Part shown: one piece after another, positions 4,919 to 13,387 of the stretch
How positions within the stretch are numbered: position 1 is the stretch's first letter
Layout: the number at the start of each line of letters is the position of its first letter
IMG/VR virus record: IMGVR_UViG_3300030098_003120
Location: 1-24,523 of that record
Direction: 5' to 3' (one strand)
Source of the DNA: a virus
Length of the DNA: 24,523 bases
Notes under the pieces: generated by a model
The model's input: the letters and a program-made list of their open reading frames with translations, nothing else
What the model was told of the DNA's origin: nothing
The model's database searches: none
Made by a program: the position numbers and the translations under genes

Positions 4919-4959
4919 TTTGTTCTCTATTACACATGCAATTTGTTCTTTGTTACACA
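4919..4959. repeat. Imperfect direct repeat, 18 bp with 23-bp period
   Basis: TTTGTTCTCTATTACACA (4919-4936) and TTTGTTCTTTGTTACACA (4942-4959) match at 16 of 18 positions. They lie in the AT-rich stretch between the metallopeptidase gene and the promoter-like repeats. They could be protein-binding or replication iterons, or remnants of local duplication; two copies cannot decide. Confidence 0.5.
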
Positions 4960-5065
4960 AACAGTCAGTATGATTAAGATTTGACCCTTGGATAACTAAT
5001 AGTGTACTTATAGGGGGCCTTATCGACGGCACCGTATATGGCAACAGGTAAATGTAATTTTATTT

Positions 5066-5383
5066 TTACTTTTTTTGTTTAAGGTAAGAAGTGTGTTCTT
5101 TTTTGAATGTAGGAACAACCAAGTTTTCCACAGCTCTGACTAGTGCTTCCTCTAGGTTGTCATTATCAAGCAAATAGCCAATACCACTGAGGGCAAAACA
5201 AGCATGCACTACCTCATGGAGAATAGTGTCTAAAGTGTCTTCTTCACTGAGGTTCTTTCTGATGGAGATTGTTCTCCTTTCAAAGTGTAGGACCCCAAAG
5301 TCATCCATTTGTTTGTATTCAATGGAGAACTTATGGCCCCCAATCATCACCTCAGTGGGTCTATATTTGGGTTGTTTTGCCAT
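5066..5383 (-). CDS. Small zinc-metallopeptidase-like protein (HEXXH)
   Basis: A 105-residue protein with a zinc-binding motif TILHEVVHACF (H56, E57, H60) and a downstream acidic helix NLEEALVRAVENL whose glutamates at 78-79 or 86 could supply the third ligand. This minimal layout resembles SprT-like or ImmA/IrrE-like small phage metallopeptidase domains. The substrate is unknown. N-terminal residues 12-44 form beta-strands (VMIGGHKFSIEY, GVLHFERRTISI). It follows the large terminase by 55 bases. Its ATG lies inside a T7-promoter-like sequence (5380-5397). T7 has no such gene after gene 19. Confidence 0.8.
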   Translation of the reverse strand: MAKQPKYRPTEVMIGGHKFSIEYKQMDDFGVLHFERRTISIRKNLSEEDTLDTILHEVVHACFALSGIGYLLDNDNLEEALVRAVENLVVPTFKKEHTSYLKQKK

Positions 5384-5397
5384 AATGAGTCGTATTT
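5380..5397 (-). promoter_or_regulatory. T7-promoter-like sequence overlapping a start codon
   Basis: The minus strand reads AAATACGACTCATTATGG. AATACGACTCA (5396-5386) is identical to 11 consecutive bases of the T7 consensus TAATACGACTCACTATAGGG, and TAT is kept before +1. The position matches T7's phiOR, which lies just after gene 19. However the ATG of the following gene is inside it, and the sequence differs from the SP6-like repeats nearby, so a working promoter is doubtful. Confidence 0.25.
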
Positions 5398-5438
5398 AGA
5401 TTCTGAGAGGGTTTAGGTGTGTTCTGGTGTGCTGACCC

Positions 5439-7109
5439 TCAGAGCCAGTTAGGACCTCTCACAGAGGATCCTCGGGCCTTATGGAAGCTATCTTGGAACC
5501 TTTGTAGTTCCTCCCTAAGTAGATCTTCTTTTCTGTCCTCCATCTTTTGTGAGGCATCTTGTGCCATTTGTTCTGTCCAGTAGGCAATAGCGATACTGAG
5601 GGCATCCAGTCTGTCATCGTGTGTGATAGCCCCTCTGTCTCTTGTGAGTCTGCTTAGTTGGTAGATTAGCTGGTATTTCAGGGATGATTCCTGTGAGTAT
5701 TCCTGAGCTGTCCTAAAGTCGCTTTTGATGACCTCTGGGTCTATGACAAGCTTGTGTCCTGCCATTACGGGTTCCAGAGTATCTATGATCCTGCGTTCCT
5801 TCTGGGTGCTGTGACGGACTTCCTCGATTGTACAGGGGTGAACCTTTGTAAGTATGGGCTTTATTAGCTCCACAAACATACCATCACCAAAGTTACTCTC
5901 CACAATGATTGTATTTACATTGTGTTCTTTTGCCAACACACAGAGATACTTGAGTGTTTCTTCACTGTAGCCCCCTTGTAGTCCTCCGGCGGCAGGAACG
6001 TAGAGGAATCCGTTGAGCATCTTACAGATTGCAAAGCCTGTTTCGTCTTTTCCTCGTCCTGCTGGGTCAATACTCATCACACTGCCGGTGTAAGGTATGT
6101 GATCTCCAAGAACTTTAAAGGGCCTGTGGAAGCGATCTCCGGTCATCCCTACGTTGGGAACCGTTGAGTCCCACTCTAGGGACGGATCGTTTGCCCACAC
6201 AACCTTTTCTGGAGCCAGATCGTTGTCTAGGCTCATCACAAGAAGATCGTTTATTTTCAACGGGTATTTCTCTACGTCTGACAGCTTGGAATCCAGCATG
6301 AACTGGAGGGCAAACCCAGCAGACCCGTAGGAAACCTTTCGGTCAGCTAGGTCTATGTCAGAAAACCTTAGGGGTTCAGTAGATTTGTTTTCTTTTTCTG
6401 TGCTTACACACAGTTGACTTACGTTGTCGTTGTAGGTCAGGTTGTTTTTGCTTTGTGTGATGTATTGAGCAGGCCATATTTTTGTATCGTAGCCTCGTTC
6501 TTGTAGTGACCTGTAAACTGTGTCCTCGCACTGTGGGGTTCCTAGAAAGAGTATTTTGGATTCCTTGTTTGGTTTGATGATAGCGTCGAACTCCTTGACT
6601 TGCTCAGAGAGTTTGTCTCGCATCATTTGTGTTGCTGAGTTATTTGGAACCTCTACGTCATCAGCAACGATTATGTCAGCACGAGAGCCTGTTAGTTGAG
6701 AAGTAATTCCGAGGGACTTGACGGAGGGGGCATGACTTGCTGGAGCTGGTCCAACGTCAAAGGAGATTTTGGAGAATCTTTGTTTATCTCCGGGAGCAAG
6801 ATGTTGGAGAAATGGAGCTTCGTGGATGAGTCTAAGTGTGAATGTGCTGAAATCATCTGCTCGAGTTTTAGAAGCACTGACAACAAGAATGTTCTTGCTG
6901 GGGTCGAGGAGCAGTTGGTGAACGACGAAAGCACTGCAAATCCAAGACTTACCAACTCCTCGAAATCCTTGGATGACAGCTCGTTTTGGGCCGTGCTGCA
7001 TGTAGTCTGCGATTTCATATTGAATAGGTGTTGGTTGTGGGAGGTTTAGTTGTTTCCAGACTAGGAATAGAAAGTTTCGGAAGTCCTTGATTTCTTCAGG
7101 TAGGTCCAA
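5439..7109 (-). CDS. terL: Terminase large subunit (T7 gp19-like DNA packaging ATPase/nuclease)
   Basis: A 556-residue terminase motor that pumps DNA into the procapsid and cuts the concatemer. Walker A is GFRGVGKS at 48-55, followed by VSASKTRADD; Walker B is DIIVADD at 145-151, after KSLGITSQLTGSRA. The nuclease has SIDPAGRGKDETG (D348), VESNFGDGMF (E404) and THDDRLDAL (D498, D499, D502). These blocks are almost the same as in T7 gp19 (586 aa), so this is a full-length orthologue. The frame opens with TTG at 7109, no in-frame ATG being available before residue 37; 17 bases separate it from the small subunit stop. Start choice is therefore less certain than identity. Confidence 0.97.
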   Translation of the reverse strand: MDLPEEIKDFRNFLFLVWKQLNLPQPTPIQYEIADYMQHGPKRAVIQGFRGVGKSWICSAFVVHQLLLDPSKNILVVSASKTRADDFSTFTLRLIHEAPFLQHLAPGDKQRFSKISFDVGPAPASHAPSVKSLGITSQLTGSRADIIVADDVEVPNNSATQMMRDKLSEQVKEFDAIIKPNKESKILFLGTPQCEDTVYRSLQERGYDTKIWPAQYITQSKNNLTYNDNVSQLCVSTEKENKSTEPLRFSDIDLADRKVSYGSAGFALQFMLDSKLSDVEKYPLKINDLLVMSLDNDLAPEKVVWANDPSLEWDSTVPNVGMTGDRFHRPFKVLGDHIPYTGSVMSIDPAGRGKDETGFAICKMLNGFLYVPAAGGLQGGYSEETLKYLCVLAKEHNVNTIIVESNFGDGMFVELIKPILTKVHPCTIEEVRHSTQKERRIIDTLEPVMAGHKLVIDPEVIKSDFRTAQEYSQESSLKYQLIYQLSRLTRDRGAITHDDRLDALSIAIAYWTEQMAQDASQKMEDRKEDLLREELQRFQDSFHKARGSSVRGPNWL

Positions 7110-7126
7110 GGGTCTATGGGGTTTTG

Positions 7127-7357
7127 TTATTCGCCCACCACTTTATCTACGCCATCCTCGTTAAATGGAAGAATCTTACACAACTCTTCTAGGGGACTCT
7201 CAGCAGAAGCCATAGCACTGATGCCGTTGTCTTTGAGGAGCTGACGGGCTGCACTGAGGTCTGCTGGAGCTGCTTCACCGCTTTGTATCCTCAATATGAA
7301 TTCATCGATGAGTATATCCTGGAGTTGCTGAAGCTTGTCTTGTGTCGGTTTGCTCAT
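7127..7357 (-). CDS. terS: Terminase small subunit (T7 gp18-like)
   Basis: A 76-residue helical, acidic protein directly upstream of the large terminase, the place of T7 gene 18 (89 aa). The stretch LSAARQLLKDNGI is typical of the small terminase proteins of this group, which recognise the packaging site and regulate the large subunit. The ATG overlaps the stop of the holin-like gene by four bases, implying coupled translation. AAAGAA lies before it as a weak ribosome site. Confidence 0.85.
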   Translation of the reverse strand: MSKPTQDKLQQLQDILIDEFILRIQSGEAAPADLSAARQLLKDNGISAMASAESPLEELCKILPFNEDGVDKVVGE

Positions 7358-7509
7358 TCTTTTTTGATTTCTTTAAATATCTTTACGCCTAAATAGAACA
7401 GAGTTGTAGCGCCCACAGCAATAGCCACCATGTTGTTGATGTCGCTAAGGGTGATTGTTCCTAGTAGTCCTGTGATTCCTACTGCGGACGGAAGGTGCTC
7501 GGAGTTCAT
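7354..7509 (-). CDS. Holin-like small membrane protein (T7 gp17.5 position)
   Basis: A 51-residue protein starting MNSEHLPSAVGITGLLGTIT, with one clear membrane segment at about residues 23-41 (MVAIAVGATTLFYLGVKI) and a short basic tail (KEIKKE). Gene order fibre, holin, small terminase, large terminase is the same as T7 genes 17, 17.5, 18 and 19, which is the main ground for calling a holin. The frame is open back to 7548, but that would overlap the fibre gene; the 7509 ATG is eight bases after the fibre stop. A holin would control the timing of membrane opening for the cytoplasmic amidase at 80-763. Confidence 0.7.
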   Translation of the reverse strand: MNSEHLPSAVGITGLLGTITLSDINNMVAIAVGATTLFYLGVKIFKEIKKE

Positions 7510-7517
7510 GGGTTTTA

Positions 7518-8375
7518 TTAGGCGTAAGCTCGGAAAACTAACCCCCACTTAGAGGTGTTAATAGTTGCCAATGTTCCACTAGCTGATGACTTATCGAGAA
7601 CATAAATATCATTTTCTCTTCTAAACTCTATCTTAGCAGATGTAGCCCAAACAGCTATGTTGTTGGTTCCTGTTGCATTAAGGAACAATTGAACCTCATC
7701 GTTTACAGAATACCCAAGTTCTGAGCTAGTGCATTTAAGAACTACGAAAAACAATTTAGGAGAAACAGATAAGCCATGAGCTAATCCTGTGTCTGTGTCT
7801 ACTGCTGGAATTGATTGTATTGAGCTTTCAAAGCTGTTTGAAAAAGCACCTGCTGCACCTGCTGCACCTGCTGCACCATCAGAAATAACAAAAGATTTAT
7901 CTGTGCTATCTCCAGCGTCATCTAATTTTATTGTAACCGTAGTATCTAAACCAACTTTACTTGTAGTAATCTGGTCAATGCCAACCCCAGTAGCCCCCGC
8001 AGGTCCTTGTAGTCCTGAAGCAGTTGCAGATGCGTTCTCTAAAACCTCTTGTGCAGCATAGACAGCGTGCCTGTAGGACGTATCTAGGTCGCTCTCGGTA
8101 ATCCTTGAGCCGCTTTGGAAGTCTACTAGTTCATCAGTTCCCGTAGACCGATAGATTCTAATCTTGTTAATGCCGTCACTGCCTGTGCTTGGTGCAGAGC
8201 TAGTTGTAGCCGTAGTTCCGTTCACTGTTACCGTAAGGGATCCTGTCGTAAAACTACTACCGTTGTTGGTTGACGTAGCAACTTTAAGGTGTCCTTGGCT
8301 TATGAATTTAACATTAAAGCCTGTAAAGCTGGTGCCTGTAAGACCAGATGTGTATTCTTGATAGCTGTTAGCCAT
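7518..8375 (-). CDS. Tail fibre protein with T7-type N-terminal domain
   Basis: A 285-residue fibre that should bind the host surface. Residues 1-115 resemble the T7 gp17 tail-attachment domain: the block RIYRSTGTDELVDFQSGSRI, then SDLDTSYRHAVYAAQEVLEN, aligns with the T7 pattern of RR-TST-LVDF-DGS and an AEEA helix. A collagen-like stretch follows (GPAGATGVG, then GAAGAAGAAGAF at about 170), encoded partly by tandem 9-base TGCACCTGC units. The C-terminal part of about 110 residues is beta-rich and should be the receptor-binding tip. It is about half the length of T7 gp17 (553 aa), so it has a short shaft or works with other fibres. Confidence 0.85.
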   Translation of the reverse strand: MANSYQEYTSGLTGTSFTGFNVKFISQGHLKVATSTNNGSSFTTGSLTVTVNGTTATTSSAPSTGSDGINKIRIYRSTGTDELVDFQSGSRITESDLDTSYRHAVYAAQEVLENASATASGLQGPAGATGVGIDQITTSKVGLDTTVTIKLDDAGDSTDKSFVISDGAAGAAGAAGAFSNSFESSIQSIPAVDTDTGLAHGLSVSPKLFFVVLKCTSSELGYSVNDEVQLFLNATGTNNIAVWATSAKIEFRRENDIYVLDKSSASGTLATINTSKWGLVFRAYA

Positions 8376-8386
8376 TGTATTGTTCT

Positions 8387-11300
8387 CTAAGGGTTAATGG
8401 GGGATGGGATTTCTATTCGTGTTCCTCTTTCTTCAAAAACTTCAAACGCAGTTTTTCCTTCGCTATTAATAAAATCTTTTAAAAGAGTTTCGTTTTTTAA
8501 CAGCTCTTTTTTTGCGCTTTCGTGCTCTTTCATAATAAATCTATTTATTCTAGCGTGCCCAAGGTTTACAAAATCTTCACTTTCCCCAATACGTTCTTTT
8601 ATATTTAAATCCCTTAACCAAGCTGTGTTTCTAGAATTACTTTTGTTTGTAAGGATGTTTTCTAGTTTTTGTAATATTTCTCTTTTTTCAACTATATCTG
8701 CGTAAGCAGAATAAAGAGTGTATCCATCTTTGTTCCTGTAGGAGAACAAATCAATTCCTCTAATTTGTTTTGAAAGTCTAAATGTAATAACTCCATCTTT
8801 GTCGTTTGCTATTTGTTTTTCAGTAAACGTAGGCTCTGAATATTCCTTGGTAGCAAAGCGGTTGAACTCAAACTCTATAGTTCTTCCTGATTCTCTTATT
8901 CTCCCAAATACATCTCTTTTTTTATTAGGAGCCGCTGCTCCTGTTGCTCCATACCAAACTCTTGCCCAGAACCCTGATGCGCTGTTTTCACCTCGCAGCT
9001 CATTCATTGTTCCTTCTCTTGTTGCGTTTTCTACTCGTTTTCTAACTTGAGAAGGAATAGGTAAAATATAACCTCCAGCCGTGTTAGCTAAAGCAGTCCA
9101 GAATTTTTCTGAGTCTTCTCCAAAAATGTCTTCCATAGCTTTTAAGCCTTGATTCATTGGCATTTCTTTAACTGTAGCTTTAAGAGAATTTTTAACTACA
9201 GTGGGCAAATCAATATCTTTTGCTATTGTTCCTTCTTCTCTGGCTTTAAAATAATTAATAATGTCCATTATTAAAACCAATGGAGAAACAAAAGGTGCCC
9301 ACGAACTAATATCCATACCAAACAGTGTGAATTCTTGTTTAGTTTTGTCTCTGGTTTTTTGCTCGTTTGTAAGGTGAGAATTAGAACCGTAACCAAACCC
9401 CATTTTAGAAGCCATTGCGCCTATAGAAAACAAAGAAACAGTAACTAAAGCAGTGCCTAAAGTATCTATATTTTCCATAACTCTTCTAGTGTCTGCTAAA
9501 TCTGCAAGAGCTTGTTCTTGTTGTATTTGTTTTTCTATCCTTAAAGCTTCTGTTGTATTTCCTGCTTTTTTAGCTTCATATTTAAGAATCTCTAGTTGTT
9601 TAATTGTCTCTTCGTGTTCTTTTTTAACCTTATCAAATATGTTCTGATATTTTTTGTTTGGGCGGGCTAAACGATAAGTAGCTTTAATTAAAGCAACTCC
9701 TGAAAGGTTTAATCCTCTTTGTGCTCCTCTAATTCCAGGCCCAACAAACGGCATAAGCGCTTCCATTATGAATGCTAAAAACGGCCTTGAATCATCATTC
9801 ATCATCCTAGAAAGATTGTTTGCAACTTCATCAAGAATCATTGTTTTAGCTGAAGTTATCCCATCTGCGCTTGAAGCCATAAGCATAGATTCGCGAACAA
9901 GATCCAACATGTCGTTTATTTCCTCGTCAATTTCATATAAAATTAAACCTGATTCATCTTTTTGTGCTGCTTCCAGCAGTTGATTGAATCTTTTTTCTGC
10001 TTTTGATGGGTTGTTTGGAAACTCAATGATAGCTTGCTGTTTAAATCTAGTCCTTACTGCTACATCTAAATTTATTTTGCTAAAAGCAGCGTCTGTTCCT
10101 GTTATTGTTTTCATTCCAAGAGCTAAAATATTCCAAAGGTTTCCTGACATCATCTCTTTAGAAATCCATTTTCTAAGATATTCCTTTCCTTCTTCTTGAA
10201 GTTTTGCGTTGTTTCTAGCTTTTGTAAGAACTCGTCTTATTCCTGTAGGAAATATAGTTCGGTAAGCGTTAGTTTCGAATTCAAACCTAGAAGTAGCTGT
10301 TTGTGGATTTACTGCTTCGTTGAAAGCTCTTCCAAACATTCTTTGAACTTGATTAGGTTTTAGTCTTTTTAAACTTCCTGGATTAAACAAAGAAAAAAAC
10401 TGACCTATCCCAATAAAAGCTTCAGACAAAGCTGCTCTAGCAAACCTAGTTTTGTATCCTTTTTGACCATATATTAAAAAAGCAGCCGCTTTTAATGGGT
10501 TTTTAAGAAATACCTCGCCAATACCAGTAGGAAACGCGGCTGCGGCTGATGCAGCAGAATTAATTAACGATGCCTTTCTTGCGGCTCTAAAACGCCTTAC
10601 AAGCCTCATAAACCAGTGCCCTTTATCAGCATCTTGTCCTTTGTTTAAGACGTTTAGCATGTTTTCATACAGCTCTTTGTCTCGAGCAGCCTTAGCTTTC
10701 TTTCCTTCTTTTTTACTAGCTTCAGTAAGAAACCGCCTCATTACTGCTTTGCGCTTTTTAACTTCTTTTACAGCTTTGTCATACGCGCTTTTAACAGAGT
10801 CATCTTTAAGATTGTCTGGCATACGCCCTACCTCTTGTTGCATTTCAGCAGCGTCTCCTCGTTTAAGAATTTCCTTTAGTCTTTCTGCTTCAGCAACAGC
10901 AGCATCGTAATTAGCCGCTTCTCTTTCAAACCGTTTGTAAGTATTAAGTGCAGCTTGAAGTTCTTTTACTTCTGGTGGGTCTTCTTTTTTTACAGTCGTT
11001 TCTCCTGCAAGCTCGTCTGCTGCTTTAGCATCGGGTCCAACAGCTCGCCCTCTTGCTTCTTTTAATTGTTTTTCAAGCTTCTGAATGCGATTATTTAACG
11101 CATCTTGCATTTTCTCTTCAGGAGTCTTTTGTGGTTTGAGAGACTCCTTTAGTTCTCTTCTGAGTGCTCTATCAACACTTCTAAGATCTTCTAGGTAGCT
11201 CTTAACTTTTTTAATACCAGCCCACTTGGGTTTACCGCTAACAAGCTTGCTGATCTTTTCAGGGTCGCCTTCTTTACCCAGCTTAGAAAGCCTGTCGATA

Positions 11301-13384
11301 CTTGCCTCTAGCTCTTCTATCTCAGCAGCTTCTTTCTTGTTTTTCTTGTAGAAAGCTATGCGCTCTCTTAGTTCCTGAAGCTCTGCATCTTCTTCCTTAG
11401 CTGCTTTCTTTGGCGATTCGTCTTGCTTACCCTCAACAAAATCCTGTTGCTCTTTTTCGAGCTGGGCTTCTGCTTTTTCCTTTGCAGTCTTTGGTTGAGT
11501 TGCGGTTTTCCCAGAAGCTACTTTTTTCTTTTCTGCAAGTTTTTCCTCAAGCTCTTTTACTCTGGTTTCCAGGTTTACTACCTGTTCCTCTTTTGCTTCT
11601 TCTCTAGCTTTCTTTCTTTGATTTCTTCTAAAAGTATCTTTTGTATCAAGATACTCTTGTGCTGTATCAGCAAAAAATGAATCGTCATCTGACTTGTCTA
11701 CAACAGAATCAAGGTATCTTTTAAAGTTACGCAGTGCCTCAAGTTCTTTTGAGTTTGCAATAGAAAATTCAGCGGTTTCTGATTCCCAGCTTTTTTTAGG
11801 ATTAGAAAAATTAACTACATTACCACTGACTGCTGTCATTGGCGCTTTAAACTCTACAAATTTAATGTGAGCATCTATGTTTCTTTGTAAGTTTTTAAAC
11901 AAAGCAGGAGTTGCTCCTTCTTTTATTATCTGCCTAAGTATTTGTTCAGTATCAAACTCTAGTGCATCTAATAATTTTGTAGTCTTATTAACTATCGCTG
12001 CCCATTCTGTAGGATCAAAGTTGTCCTTAGTTATTTTTCCAGAAATAATATCTTGCTCTAAAGTCTTTAATCTTTTTGTAAGATCGTTAATAACTCTTTC
12101 TGTTTTTTCTGGAGAAACTTCTAATTTTTCGTCTACCTTAGGTAATGGAGGTGGTTCTGTTTTTGCTTCTGGTGTTTCTGTTTCTTTAGAAGTAACTGTT
12201 GGTTCTTCAATAGGATCAGGTCTAACTATTACTTCAGGAGCAGGGTTTACTTCTTGTTTTGCTGCTACTCTTGCTTCTTCTTTTATTTTGTCGCCAAAGT
12301 CTTGAATAAGAGCAATAGCTTCGCTTTGTTCTTTAATTTCTTTATTTAGTTTTTTAACTGCAAAAAGAGCATCTGATTTTTCAATTCCAATTCTTGGAGA
12401 AGCCGCCGCTTTTTTTGCTTTTGCTAAATCTTTTTGCAGAAGACTAAGACGTTCTTTAACACGCTCTACAGCCCTTTCTGTAACATTACCAGCCTGAGCA
12501 CGTCCCCACGCTCCTGTTTTAGCAAATATATGAAATATAGAGTTAAGTCCTCCTCCTATACCAGCAGCTAACCAATACTCTGTTGCATCCCTAAACTCTC
12601 CTTCTTCTCCTAGCATAATGCCCACAGTGTCTCTAAGAGCTGTTTCAGCAACACCAATAGAAGCGCCACTAATAACCGTAGGAACTCCTTTGATTATTAC
12701 TCGTTCTTTTGCTTTAAATGCAAACCCAATTCCTTCTCCAGATACTTTTAAAGGAATTCTTTTAGATAAAAACTTTCTACCTGCTCCAGTAATAAATTTA
12801 TCTGCTGGAGTGGCTATAATCCCAAAAGCTCCTGCTGCAATAAGTTCAGAAGCTTTGTATTCATCTTGATCTCCTAAAGCTTTTCTTAATGTTTGCGAAG
12901 CCAGGTTTCCAAGAAACCAACTACCTCCTTCAGTAAGTGCCAAGCCAGTCGCCCCCGCAACAACTGTTTGGGGAGTAGGTGTTCCTGCTACAGCGACCGC
13001 TCCTGCCCTAGCTGCCCGAACGCCTTTCATCATAAGCTGTAAGTTTTTAACTAACTTAGCAGCTCTAGGGCCTCCTTTTGTAAGATAAGAGCCACCAAAA
13101 CCTACACTTAACTCTGTAAGAACACTTGCCCCTGTTTTAGCTATTGAAGTAGCAACCCCTTCGCTTTGTTGTGTTTGTTTTTTTTCAGCTATTTCATTTT
13201 TAATACCTTGATAATCCAGATACATATTTTGCATCATTTCAATAGCTTCTGGAGTAACAGACTTTGGAGCATCGGGCAGCAAGCTTAGAGCTTTTTCTCT
13301 TTCTTGCTGTATTTTAGCTGCCCGCCTTTGTTTAATTTTTTCTTCGTTTTCTGCGAGTAGCTCGTCAAATGTTTTAATAGACAT
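8387..13384 (-). CDS. Very large internal virion protein (T7 gp16 position)
   Basis: A 1665-residue protein in the place of T7 gp16 (1318 aa), which is ejected first and helps build the channel across the envelope. Residues 1-290 have Gly/Ala-rich hydrophobic stretches; about 295-920 is Lys/Glu/Ala-rich, largely coiled coil with Pro-rich linkers (TEPPPLPKVDEK); from about 945 there are hydrophobic helices (SAASAAAAFPTGIG, AAAFLIYG) and later LVTVSLFSIGAMAS and APFVSPLVLIMDII. A block LMPFVGPGIRGAQRG recalls the PFV-TP-NI segment seen in large virion and polyvalent phage proteins. I see no lytic transglycosylase motif like that at the N-terminus of T7 gp16. GC is low but uneven along the gene, with a richer coiled-coil part. 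Confidence 0.8.
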   Translation of the reverse strand: MSIKTFDELLAENEEKIKQRRAAKIQQEREKALSLLPDAPKSVTPEAIEMMQNMYLDYQGIKNEIAEKKQTQQSEGVATSIAKTGASVLTELSVGFGGSYLTKGGPRAAKLVKNLQLMMKGVRAARAGAVAVAGTPTPQTVVAGATGLALTEGGSWFLGNLASQTLRKALGDQDEYKASELIAAGAFGIIATPADKFITGAGRKFLSKRIPLKVSGEGIGFAFKAKERVIIKGVPTVISGASIGVAETALRDTVGIMLGEEGEFRDATEYWLAAGIGGGLNSIFHIFAKTGAWGRAQAGNVTERAVERVKERLSLLQKDLAKAKKAAASPRIGIEKSDALFAVKKLNKEIKEQSEAIALIQDFGDKIKEEARVAAKQEVNPAPEVIVRPDPIEEPTVTSKETETPEAKTEPPPLPKVDEKLEVSPEKTERVINDLTKRLKTLEQDIISGKITKDNFDPTEWAAIVNKTTKLLDALEFDTEQILRQIIKEGATPALFKNLQRNIDAHIKFVEFKAPMTAVSGNVVNFSNPKKSWESETAEFSIANSKELEALRNFKRYLDSVVDKSDDDSFFADTAQEYLDTKDTFRRNQRKKAREEAKEEQVVNLETRVKELEEKLAEKKKVASGKTATQPKTAKEKAEAQLEKEQQDFVEGKQDESPKKAAKEEDAELQELRERIAFYKKNKKEAAEIEELEASIDRLSKLGKEGDPEKISKLVSGKPKWAGIKKVKSYLEDLRSVDRALRRELKESLKPQKTPEEKMQDALNNRIQKLEKQLKEARGRAVGPDAKAADELAGETTVKKEDPPEVKELQAALNTYKRFEREAANYDAAVAEAERLKEILKRGDAAEMQQEVGRMPDNLKDDSVKSAYDKAVKEVKKRKAVMRRFLTEASKKEGKKAKAARDKELYENMLNVLNKGQDADKGHWFMRLVRRFRAARKASLINSAASAAAAFPTGIGEVFLKNPLKAAAFLIYGQKGYKTRFARAALSEAFIGIGQFFSLFNPGSLKRLKPNQVQRMFGRAFNEAVNPQTATSRFEFETNAYRTIFPTGIRRVLTKARNNAKLQEEGKEYLRKWISKEMMSGNLWNILALGMKTITGTDAAFSKINLDVAVRTRFKQQAIIEFPNNPSKAEKRFNQLLEAAQKDESGLILYEIDEEINDMLDLVRESMLMASSADGITSAKTMILDEVANNLSRMMNDDSRPFLAFIMEALMPFVGPGIRGAQRGLNLSGVALIKATYRLARPNKKYQNIFDKVKKEHEETIKQLEILKYEAKKAGNTTEALRIEKQIQQEQALADLADTRRVMENIDTLGTALVTVSLFSIGAMASKMGFGYGSNSHLTNEQKTRDKTKQEFTLFGMDISSWAPFVSPLVLIMDIINYFKAREEGTIAKDIDLPTVVKNSLKATVKEMPMNQGLKAMEDIFGEDSEKFWTALANTAGGYILPIPSQVRKRVENATREGTMNELRGENSASGFWARVWYGATGAAAPNKKRDVFGRIRESGRTIEFEFNRFATKEYSEPTFTEKQIANDKDGVITFRLSKQIRGIDLFSYRNKDGYTLYSAYADIVEKREILQKLENILTNKSNSRNTAWLRDLNIKERIGESEDFVNLGHARINRFIMKEHESAKKELLKNETLLKDFINSEGKTAFEVFEERGTRIEIPSPINP

Positions 13385-13387
13385 ACT

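Larger units (their letters stand above)
4759..5065. other. Non-coding AT-rich region with promoter-like repeats
   Basis: No gene is supported. The left part has the leader of the 90-aa gene and the two 23-bp promoter-like repeats. The middle (about 4853-4980) is very AT-rich. The right part (4981-5065) has the short stem ACGG-CA-CCGT and GGGGGCC near 5005-5036. In T7 the terminal short-repeat arrays (CCTAAAG units) flank the genome ends; the CCTATAG repeats here recall these, which is a further reason to place a genome end nearby. Confidence 0.5.

Noticed and set aside
4995-5010. TTATAGGGGG on the plus strand, resembling a T7 promoter start
   Set aside because: The recognition half (-17 to -7) does not match T7 or the local repeats, and no plus-strand gene follows.
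6692-7049. Open frames on both strands within the terminase large-subunit gene
   Set aside because: They overlap the Walker A and B region of a conserved protein and have no family resemblance.
11877-12305. 142-aa plus-strand open frame opposite the 1665-aa gene
   Set aside because: A shadow frame caused by the codon bias of the long minus-strand gene; low-complexity Ser/Phe content and no start signals.
12970-12990. TAGGTGTTCCT on the plus strand, sharing 11 bases with the promoter repeat
   Set aside because: Inside a coding gene, pointing against all genes, and without CTATAG at the right distance.
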